Of a DNA stretch of 5,431 bases, positions 1 through 5,007 are shown in pieces. The stretch covers positions 1 through 5,431 of the forward strand of contig JAHFFM010000136.1 of the NCBI GenBank assembly GCA_023247935.1. Direction: 5' to 3'. Position 1 is the first letter of the stretch. Every line of letters begins with the position of its first letter. The translations under genes were made by a program, and so were the position numbers. This DNA is from Candidatus Omnitrophota bacterium (GTDB taxonomy: Bacteria > Omnitrophota > Gorgyraeia > 2-02-FULL-51-18). Under the pieces are notes generated by a model, which was given only the letters and a program-made list of their open reading frames with translations, was not told the DNA's origin and did no database searches.

Positions 1-2219
1 CATGCGCCTTTCCACTCGAGGGTGATAGTTTCTTCTGTGCATTGCAAACGGACTTGCACCGCCCCGAACTCGGTCGGCGTGGGGCCCCACTGAAGGGTTT
101 GATTGGACTCGAGCCAAACTTCGGGAATTCCCGAACACAAAATCAAGGTCCCGCCTTCTTCTCTCACAAACATATTCCGTATCATCATCATCCACTCCGC
201 CGAAGCCCAAGCATGCTGACCGTCTCCCATGCATCCGCCCAAAGTCTGAGGATGAATGGCTTCCGGCCATTGGCCTGTGGAAGTCGCCAAACCCGCAATC
301 TTCCGGATCGCTTCCCAGTAACGCGGGTCGCCGGCCCTCAGCATGTTTTGGGCCATGTGGAGTGTCAAATAAGGATTGATGCCGGCATGAGCGATGTCCT
401 GAAAAAAAGCGCCTTTCACAAAACAATGGTCCGCGAGATAGTGAATTGTTTCGACGAGCCGTAAATCCTGTTCGGGCCAAAGGCGCAGGGGATAACCGGC
501 TGTGAGCGAGCCGATCGAGCCTGAATCCAGGCGCCGGTAAGGCGAGGCCGGCATGGCGGACGAATTTTTACAGAGGCTATTTTTTTTCAGGCTTGTTTCG
601 ATGCTTGCGAGAAAATCATCCGCCTCTTTTTGAAATTCTTGCACGGCCCCGGATTCCCCAGACTCCCCGTATTTTTCCATCAGCCAAGCGGCGGAATTCA
701 ACCCTTGGACTCCCCAGAAATCGTCCCAATAATAAAAATCATTAGGACCCAGATACTCGGCGCTGAACCCCGCCGGGAAAAGTCCGTTGTGGGCGAGTTC
801 CGGTTTGCCGGTGATGCGCTTGCGGGTAATCCAGCGCGCGCCCTGTAAAATGGGCTTTTTCCATTCGGGTTTCGGAGCCCTTCCTGTCATTTGGCAAAAC
901 TTGTGCATGATCCACAGCACCTGCCCGTTCGAATCCCATTCCTCTTCTTGCGAATGAAAGTAGCCTGATTTTTTCTGGCGGGAAAGAAAGGCGTCGATGA
1001 CTCTTTCGACTCTTTCTGGAAGTCCCGCACAAAGCAGGGCATGAGAAATCAAGGCGGCGTCGCGGAACCAAAAATGCTTGTAGGTAAAAGGTCCCGGGAA
1101 AATTTCAAGCGGCGAATGAAGCACCGCCGTGTGCAGGGAAGCTTCATAAATAAACCGCAGCCGGTCGTCAGGAAAAGCGGGCAACGGGGCGTGCTGGATA
1201 TTTTTACGCCATGCCTCTGCCGTCGCAGTTGAGGCCTCCGGCAAAACCGTTTGTTTCTTGGCGTCTTCTTTTTCGAGCGGAATATGGATCTCGACTTCGC
1301 GGGTTTGCCCGGGCTTGATTTCAAAAAGAACCACCGCGCTCGCCAGCCCGACGGCGCAGGTCATGCTTTGCGAAGAATCCTGCGCCGGCAGTTTGTAATA
1401 AACATCGCCCTCCTGGTATTGAGAAAAAGCATGCCGGTCGTAAGCCTGCGCGAAATAAACATTTTTTTCTTTGTTCACCCGCCAGCCTTTTTTGTCCGGC
1501 AAGAACTCGATGTGATTGAGAACGCTCACGCCTTCGGGGTTGTAAGGCCGCAAGGCGACGGCCAGCCAGCTTTTACTTTCCGAGTTTGCCTCGAAGCGAG
1601 CGTGTAAGAAAGGGGCGGCGTGTTCATTTTCTCTCTCCACCCAGGCAGTCGAAGTCAGTTTTAATTTTTTTTGAGAAGAAGCCGTCGAGACTTTTAGAAA
1701 AGGCCGGAAAAGGAGCTTCTGCTCGACTTGATCTTGAGTTGCAGGGATTAAGTCTTCACCGTTCCCGCCGGCGTCTTTTTCGGTAATCACCCAGGCATCG
1801 ATCGACCAGCTGTCATAAAAAGGCGTCATCAGACCGCGGGGATCGACAATGGGGTAATGCGCATAGCCGGGGACGCCAAGCGCGGTCCAGTTCCGGTGGG
1901 TGAGGTTGATATGAGTGAGGGAAAAAGCGCGCGGCACGAAGGCGATGTCCAGGGGACTGAATTGTCTCTGCGCCCAATACGGCCACAACCAATCCAGGTT
2001 GTGTTGGATTGCGCAATAATTCACCATGCCGCGGGCATGCACGGAAAACCCGAAACGCAGCAATTCGATCGGAAAGGCCACTTCCGAGGGTTGGGCGAAC
2101 AATTGCAGCTGCGCGAAAAGTTTGACCGGATCCTGAAAGCCGAATGCTTTCGCGCCCCGGCTTACGACCCAGGCTGCCGCTTTACCCAGCATTGACATTG
2201 GCGTACATTTTTTTTGCAT
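1..2219 (-). CDS. Six-hairpin glycoside hydrolase (GH15 / amylo-alpha-1,6-glucosidase-like), C-terminus beyond the left edge
   Basis: I translated the minus strand by hand in the frame whose codons occupy positions 3-5, 6-8 and so on; it has no stop from 2339 down to the left edge. Counting from ATG 2219, the visible protein is 739 residues. An N-terminal part (about 1-360, with RNWT at 109-112 and PIVDPRGL shortly after) is probably mostly beta-sheet. The catalytic-type alpha/alpha barrel then shows HFWFRDAAL (R386, D387), a DSNGQVLW segment, YYWDDFW (D499, D500), GQWPEAIHP (E653) and GDGQHAWASAEW (D666, H669). Aromatic-flanked acidic motifs of this kind are typical of glycan-cleaving six-hairpin enzymes; the substrate cannot be read from the sequence. 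No signal peptide is evident. The start is uncertain: in-frame ATGs at 2312, 2258, 2219, 2198 and 2192 all lack a good Shine-Dalgarno. Family conservation appears to begin near KAFGFQDPVKLF, so 2219 or 2198 is most likely. Little sequence should be missing, since the last visible residues read like a terminal beta-sandwich. Confidence 0.86.
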   Translation of the reverse strand, partial: MQKKCTPMSMLGKAAAWVVSRGAKAFGFQDPVKLFAQLQLFAQPSEVAFPIELLRFGFSVHARGMVNYCAIQHNLDWLWPYWAQRQFSPLDIAFVPRAFSLTHINLTHRNWTALGVPGYAHYPIVDPRGLMTPFYDSWSIDAWVITEKDAGGNGEDLIPATQDQVEQKLLFRPFLKVSTASSQKKLKLTSTAWVERENEHAAPFLHARFEANSESKSWLAVALRPYNPEGVSVLNHIEFLPDKKGWRVNKEKNVYFAQAYDRHAFSQYQEGDVYYKLPAQDSSQSMTCAVGLASAVVLFEIKPGQTREVEIHIPLEKEDAKKQTVLPEASTATAEAWRKNIQHAPLPAFPDDRLRFIYEASLHTAVLHSPLEIFPGPFTYKHFWFRDAALISHALLCAGLPERVERVIDAFLSRQKKSGYFHSQEEEWDSNGQVLWIMHKFCQMTGRAPKPEWKKPILQGARWITRKRITGKPELAHNGLFPAGFSAEYLGPNDFYYWDDFWGVQGLNSAAWLMEKYGESGESGAVQEFQKEADDFLASIETSLKKNSLCKNSSAMPASPYRRLDSGSIGSLTAGYPLRLWPEQDLRLVETIHYLADHCFVKGAFFQDIAHAGINPYLTLHMAQNMLRAGDPRYWEAIRKIAGLATSTGQWPEAIHPQTLGGCMGDGQHAWASAEWMMMIRNMFVREEGGTLILCSGIPEVWLESNQTLQWGPTPTEFGAVQVRLQCTEETITLEWKGA

Positions 2220-2368
2220 ATCGAGAGGCCTATCCCGCTCTGCCTTGATATTGGTCATTGGAATGAAGGGGGCGTTCCAGCGGCTTGAAAATCTTGTCGC
2301 GAGAGCGCACATCAAAGCCGATTGCAATGCTAGTTTGACTTAGCGGGTAAGTAAAGTCATTTTAGGGG

Positions 2369-2387
2369 CTAGCGCCTGAGGCGCTGG
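2369..2387. repeat. Short perfect inverted repeat (AGCGCC-TGA-GGCGCT)
   Basis: AGCGCC at 2371-2376 and GGCGCT at 2380-2385 form a 6-bp perfect stem with a TGA loop, extendable by a T-G wobble and a C-G pair. On the plus strand GGTTTT follows, a poor U-tract; on the minus strand there is none. It lies upstream of the glycoside hydrolase gene and at the beginning of the nucleotidyltransferase relic. It may be a weak terminator or simply a chance palindrome. Confidence 0.35.
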
Positions 2388-2390
2388 GGT

Positions 2391-2572
2391 TTTCCGCTCA
2401 AAGAAATTTACCGGGCGAATGGGTTAAAAAATCAACTCCTCTGGCACCGTGTCTGGCCGGCCCTGATCGGAATGCAGGACGCGGGCATTCCCATTCTGCT
2501 CTTGAAAGGCATTTCACTGGCTTGAGGCATTATCCTCCCGATGCCATGCGTGCCATGAAAGATTTCGATTTT
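2391..2572 (+). pseudogene. Remnant of an uncharacterised nucleotidyltransferase (PF14907-like), frameshifted and truncated
   Basis: The plus strand reads LKEIYRANGLKNQLLWHRVW from 2397, then PALIGMQDAGIPILLLKGIS LA, up to a TGA at 2523-2525. Shifting one base at about 2520-2522 continues the same family pattern: LRHYPPDAMRAMKDFDF, ending at 2572. Together this matches the family hallmark of a helical segment, an IPxLLLKG strand-turn, ALRxYP, and an RxMxDxD active-site motif (here MKDFDF) that would bind the metal and nucleotide. A single base deletion between CTGGC and TTGAGG explains the break. After DFDF the similarity stops and the frame ends at TGA (about 2609), so most of the catalytic domain is missing. 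An in-frame stop at 2370-2372 closes the upstream side and no start or RBS is visible. It is an internal fragment, surely non-functional. Homology is judged from recalled family patterns, not a search. Confidence 0.66.
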
Positions 2573-2650
2573 GCGGCGTCATGGGTGGCAATGCCGGGGA
2601 GAGGCCATTGAGAATCAATTTGCTAAATATCAAAGCGCGGAATTCACATG

Positions 2651-2691
2651 CAAGAAGGCAAGAAGGTAAAGAAGGAAAGAAGGCACCTTTT
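2651..2691 (-). repeat. Repeat copy 1: GAAGGC-type tandem units ending in GGCACCTTTT
   Basis: On the plus strand, near-identical 8-9 base units (CAAGAAGG, CAAGAAGG, TAAAGAAGG, AAAGAAGG) lead into CACCTTTT. Read on the minus strand this is AAAAGGTGCC followed by CTTCTT units, the same order and orientation as the copies at 4045-4080 and 4961-4992, but lacking the TGGCACC half of the palindrome. It begins a few bases after the fic stop codon and ends about 80 bases from the end of the nucleotidyltransferase relic. It looks like an intergenic dispersed repeat with slippage-expanded units. Confidence 0.7.
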
Positions 2692-2695
2692 GTTT

Positions 2696-3820
2696 TTAAT
2701 CAAACAAATGCAGATAGGGTTTAAAAATAAATAACCGATTTCTTTTGTACCCTGTGACTTCTTTTAGAATGCGTAACCTCTGAAAGTCTTTAATAAGAGC
2801 ATTGGCAGCTTGATGACTCGATGATTTCACAATGGCTCGTGCTTGGTTAACGGTAATTCCAGGATGAGAGAATAAAAACATCAAGAGTTGCCTGCCCACC
2901 TTTGCCTTTCTTCCAAGAGTGATTATTTTCTCTTCTGTGATATGCCTTAATTTGATAATTTTTTCAAATGTCAACTTGCCTTTTTTTGAAGTCTCTATAA
3001 CACCGACGAGAAAAAATTTCAACCAATGTTCTAGATTATGGCTTGTCCTAACAACCGTTAAAGCGTCGTAATAAGCCCCCTTATTTTTCTCAAAGAAATC
3101 AGAGAGATACAATGTTGGTTTCTTTAAAATTTTATTGCTGACTAAATAAAGCGTAATAAGCAATCTACCTAAACGCCCATTACCATCCAAGAATGGGTGA
3201 ATTGTTTCAAACTGGTAATGACTTATTGCAGCTTTAATCAAATGGGGCATCTCCAAATCTTTATGCCAAAACTTCTCCATATCGCTGAGTAAATCCGATA
3301 GCTCACTTTGATGCGGTGGAATAAAAAAAGCATCTTTTAGACTTGATCCGCCAATCCAATTTTGACTAATACGGATTTCACCAGGGCTTTTATGTTTCCC
3401 CCGAACATCAGATAATAATACCCTGTGCGTCTCTTTCAGCAAGCGGATAGAAAGAGGCAATTTATCAAGTTTATGGATTGCAGAATTCATGGCTTCTGTA
3501 TAGTTTTTAACCTCTTGCCAATCGTCTTTTTTTTCAGGGCTTACTTCTTCTTTTGGCAGAATAGCTTCGTCCATTTTTGTTTTAGTTCCTTCAATTCGGC
3601 TTGAAGCTGTTGCTTCTTTCAAAATATGCATATGAATAAAAAAATCAACGTCTGGGACTAATGTTGAATATGCATTCAATTCGCCCAAATTGCGATTTGC
3701 CTCTTCTAATAGGACATCAATTTTTTTATCATTCCATTTGAAGTCATAATCAATGAGCGATGGAGAAAAACTTTTATATTGGTATTGCTGTCGGTAAACG
3801 CCAGCTTTGAATGTGCTCAT
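2696..3820 (-). CDS. Fic-family protein adenylyltransferase with C-terminal winged helix
   Basis: Complete 374-residue protein. Fic enzymes usually transfer AMP from ATP to a hydroxyl on a target protein. The active-site signature is intact: HPFLDGNGRLGR at 208-219, with catalytic H208, D212 and N214 for metal and phosphate binding, and R216/R219. SSRIEG at 73-78 fits the (S/T)xxxE(G/N) inhibitory motif on the N-terminal side (class II arrangement), so E77 should hold the enzyme in an autoinhibited state. The SSLKDAFFIPPH stretch (159-170) matches the target-docking flap. Residues about 306-369 look like a winged helix-turn-helix, as in many stand-alone Fic proteins. No signal peptide or membrane segment is seen, so it is cytoplasmic. 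The ATG is supported by GAGG at 3828-3831, seven bases upstream. The gene is monocistronic, driven by the promoter at 3864-3892 within paired operators. It is markedly AT-rich compared with the left-hand gene, consistent with transfer. The target protein is unknown. Confidence 0.95.
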   Translation of the reverse strand: MSTFKAGVYRQQYQYKSFSPSLIDYDFKWNDKKIDVLLEEANRNLGELNAYSTLVPDVDFFIHMHILKEATASSRIEGTKTKMDEAILPKEEVSPEKKDDWQEVKNYTEAMNSAIHKLDKLPLSIRLLKETHRVLLSDVRGKHKSPGEIRISQNWIGGSSLKDAFFIPPHQSELSDLLSDMEKFWHKDLEMPHLIKAAISHYQFETIHPFLDGNGRLGRLLITLYLVSNKILKKPTLYLSDFFEKNKGAYYDALTVVRTSHNLEHWLKFFLVGVIETSKKGKLTFEKIIKLRHITEEKIITLGRKAKVGRQLLMFLFSHPGITVNQARAIVKSSSHQAANALIKDFQRLRILKEVTGYKRNRLFIFKPYLHLFD

Positions 3821-3835
3821 TTCCGAACCTCGATT

Positions 3836-3907
3836 AGAAGTACATATAGAATTTCATATGTAAACTATATTGGCTAAGTTTACATATGTCAAATCATATG
3901 TAAACTT
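3836..3907. promoter_or_regulatory. Two tandem inverted-repeat operators overlapping the fic promoter
   Basis: The distal operator has arms AAGTTTACATATG (3876-3888) and CATATGTAAACTT (3895-3907): a perfect 13-bp inverted repeat with a 6-base spacer (TCAAAT), centred on the -35 box. The proximal operator has the arm CATATGTAAACT (3855-3866), a 6-base spacer (GAATTT) and a decayed partner arm around 3836-3848 that keeps TACATAT. It covers the -10 box and start point. Corresponding arms are exactly 40 bp apart, close to four helical turns, so two dimers could sit on roughly the same face. This architecture fits repression; the winged helix of the Fic protein is one candidate binder (inference), and an unlinked regulator is the alternative. 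Confidence 0.75.
3864..3892 (-). promoter_or_regulatory. Sigma70-type promoter of fic
   Basis: Read on the minus strand, a perfect -35 TTGACA (3887-3892) is followed by a 17-base spacer and -10 TATAGT (3864-3869), one base from consensus. Transcription would begin near 3857, giving a leader of about 36 bases with GAGG seven bases before the fic ATG. Both hexamers lie in or next to inverted-repeat arms, so a bound repressor would block RNA polymerase. Confidence 0.78.
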
Positions 3908-4013
3908 ATGGGCTAGATCGCAAGTGTGCTCTGCGTTAATTGTTTATTTGCATAGGCTTGCGCAAAGGGGGCTTTAGTTTTATGGCGAGGTAAGGAAATT
4001 TGATTGAGCAATA

Positions 4014-4256
4014 TTAAATGCTATTTTCCGCATTTTTGCTATCAGAAGCAAGAAGGCAAGAAGGTGCCTGGCATCTTCTTGCGGACTCAGCGCCACTCCC
4101 AGAGTTTGCGCCGGGATCACCCAATGCCACGATATATTGCAGGGGAATGTGCTTGAATCGTACCGGATTTTCAGCGCAGGCCGGTTGCCCTAAGAGGGAT
4201 ATCCCCACAACCATCGCTAAAAGCGTACCGCTTAAACGACTATTCGCTTTCATCAT
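4014..4256 (-). CDS. Small exported protein, probably truncated at a repeat
   Basis: The start is ATG 4254-4256, or the adjacent ATG 4251-4253; it lies 8 bases after the stop of the YiiX-like gene, so the two probably share a transcript. Counting from 4253 the product is 79 residues. Residues 1-27 are a Sec signal peptide: basic N-region (K2, R6), hydrophobic core TLLAMVVGISLLG, and cleavage after PACA (A27). The mature part starts ENPVRFKHIPLQYIVALGDP and continues GANSGSGAES. This resembles the opening of a family of uncharacterised exported proteins, recalled as typically 150-200 residues, in which this segment is followed by a Trp-rich WGLW-type motif. Here the resemblance stops at about residue 57, precisely where the repeat at 4045-4080 begins; the rest (ARRCQAPSCLLASDSKNAENSI minus its first residues) is encoded by repeat and flanking DNA. 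I therefore regard it as a 3'-truncated gene, possibly a pseudogene. An upstream in-frame ATG at 4328 would overlap the YiiX gene and bury the signal peptide, so I reject it. Confidence 0.6.
   Translation of the reverse strand: MMKANSRLSGTLLAMVVGISLLGQPACAENPVRFKHIPLQYIVALGDPGANSGSGAESARRCQAPSCLLASDSKNAENSI
4045..4080 (-). repeat. Repeat copy 2: AAGAAGGTGCC inverted repeat with GAAGGC units
   Basis: On the plus strand GAAGCAAGAAGGC precedes AAGAAGGTGCC (4058-4068), a central T, and GGCATCTTCTT (4070-4080). The arms are 11 bp with a single mismatch, which would be G-U in plus-strand RNA. This is the same unit order as at 4961-4992. Its right edge (4080) coincides with the point where the small exported gene loses its family-like sequence, so the repeat marks an insertion or recombination breakpoint. 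Confidence 0.75.
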
Positions 4257-4264
4257 CCGTTTCT

Positions 4265-4945
4265 TTAAGCAATAACGACTTCGCTTAAAAGGGGATTGCT
4301 GATGAAGTCTGTTGGTTTTACCCGCCAACCATCAAATGGGGAAATGGGGTAACCCACAGCGCAAAATGCTTCGACCACGAGTTCGGAACAAAAGTAGGTG
4401 TCTTCGACATGAAAGAATTTATCGATAGCCGTGTTATCGAAAATAAAATTAAAACCAACGGGGATCAGAATCGAAGCCCCATAAAAGATGGCGCCTCTTA
4501 AATCGTAAGCGATCCCTTTTTTTGAAGCACAAAACTGGATCACTTCATCCAATACCGGTTCTTCAAGAATGTACCGGTGCCGGAAAGCCCGCACGTAATA
4601 GCCGGCTTGCAGGTAATCCTCCAGATTTCGTTCCTGAATCCCTGAAGGTTGTGCTTCCCATACTTTACCTTCACCGGCGTAAATAGCGGCATGGGTCCAA
4701 AAACGGTGTTTAATTTTTCGCGTCAGCACATTCGCGAATTGAATGAAAGGGGAATAACCCGCGCTTTGCTTCCCGGTAAGGAGAATATCTCCCTTACGAA
4801 GAATGCCTGCTTCCCGTACAGGGTTTGCGTATTCTTTCTTCCAGCCCGCCAACAGCCGGAGACCCCCTGTTACCAGAAGTAAAAGAGTGATTACGAGAAG
4901 TGCCTGCAAAATAAGTCCGCTTATCTTCAATAACAAAAAAAACAT
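4265..4945 (-). CDS. Membrane-anchored YiiX/YaeF-type permuted papain-like hydrolase (NlpC/P60 superfamily)
   Basis: Complete 226-residue protein. An N-terminal hydrophobic helix (about 3-27, FLLLKISGLILQALL onward) anchors it in the inner membrane, probably with the domain outside. The catalytic domain has the circularly permuted order typical of the C92 / YaeF-YiiX group: GDILLTG (52-58), then the histidine motif FWTHAAIYAG (H85), then VWEA (E97), and finally YFCSELVVEAF with nucleophile C186. The family hydrolyses amide or ester bonds; members are linked to cell-wall peptides or lipid substrates, and the substrate here is unknown. The late ISPFDGWRVKPTDF segment fits the usual conserved end of the domain. 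The start is fixed by a strong Shine-Dalgarno, GGAGGT at 4951-4956, five bases before the ATG. The small exported gene follows after 8 bases; the second Fic gene ends 62 bases upstream, with a repeat between. No promoter is obvious in that gap, so read-through from the Fic-like gene is possible. Confidence 0.9.
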   Translation of the reverse strand: MFFLLLKISGLILQALLVITLLLLVTGGLRLLAGWKKEYANPVREAGILRKGDILLTGKQSAGYSPFIQFANVLTRKIKHRFWTHAAIYAGEGKVWEAQPSGIQERNLEDYLQAGYYVRAFRHRYILEEPVLDEVIQFCASKKGIAYDLRGAIFYGASILIPVGFNFIFDNTAIDKFFHVEDTYFCSELVVEAFCAVGYPISPFDGWRVKPTDFISNPLLSEVVIA

Positions 4946-4950
4946 TTATT

Positions 4951-4956
4951 ACCTCC
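4951..4956 (-). promoter_or_regulatory. Ribosome binding site of the YiiX-like gene
   Basis: GGAGGT on the minus strand, five bases before the ATG at 4943-4945. It is the strongest Shine-Dalgarno in the window and settles this start. Confidence 0.85.
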
Positions 4957-4960
4957 AACA

Positions 4961-4992
4961 AAAAGAAGGCAAAAAGAAGGTGCCAGGCACCT
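4961..4992 (-). repeat. Repeat copy 3: perfect AGGTGCC-A-GGCACCT palindrome with AAAAGAAGGC units
   Basis: The plus strand has AAAAGAAGGC AAAAAGAAGG leading into TGCCAGGCACCT; AGGTGCC A GGCACCT at 4978-4992 is a perfect 15-base palindrome. Orientation and unit order match the copies at 2651-2691 and 4045-4080. It fills most of the 62-base gap between the second Fic gene and the YiiX-like gene. Confidence 0.75.
4972..4992 (-). terminator. Possible weak intrinsic terminator formed by repeat copy 3
   Basis: On the minus strand AGGTGC, loop CTG, GCACCT forms a 6-bp hairpin followed by TCTTTTT, 16 bases after the stop of the Fic-like gene at 5008. The short stem and interrupted T-run make it weak. 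The palindrome is shared with repeat copies elsewhere, so it may be only a repeat feature. Confidence 0.3.
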
Positions 4993-5007
4993 ATCTGCTA
5001 TCTGCCT

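Noticed and set aside
742..2016. Minus-strand open frames at 742-1071, 1049-1324 and 1813-2016
   Set aside because: They are in other frames of the same DNA that encodes the glycoside hydrolase; the true frame carries the conserved motifs throughout.
42..2195. Plus-strand open frames at 42-464, 630-848, 1041-1232, 1251-1607, 1586-1786 and 1857-2195
   Set aside because: All lie antisense to the long minus-strand glycoside hydrolase frame, have low-complexity Arg/Pro-rich translations and match no family pattern.
2313..2370. Possible promoter for the glycoside hydrolase (TTTACT, 17 bases, TAGCAT on the minus strand)
   Set aside because: Only four of six matches in each hexamer, and the gene start is itself uncertain, so it does not rise above chance.
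2651..2691. CRISPR array or minisatellite interpretation of the GAAGGC units
   Set aside because: Units are 8-9 bases with no spacers, and only about four occur. Similar units recur next to a palindrome elsewhere, which fits a dispersed repeat.
3908..4013. Gap between the fic operators and the small exported gene
   Set aside because: No open frame of note, hairpin or RNA-like structure was seen, and there is no trace of the missing 3' part of the exported-protein gene.
4257..4328. Upstream start (ATG at 4326-4328) for the small exported protein
   Set aside because: It would overlap the end of the YiiX-like gene by about 60 bases and put 24 charged residues before a clear signal peptide. The ATG pair at 4251-4256, 8 bases after the YiiX stop, fits better.
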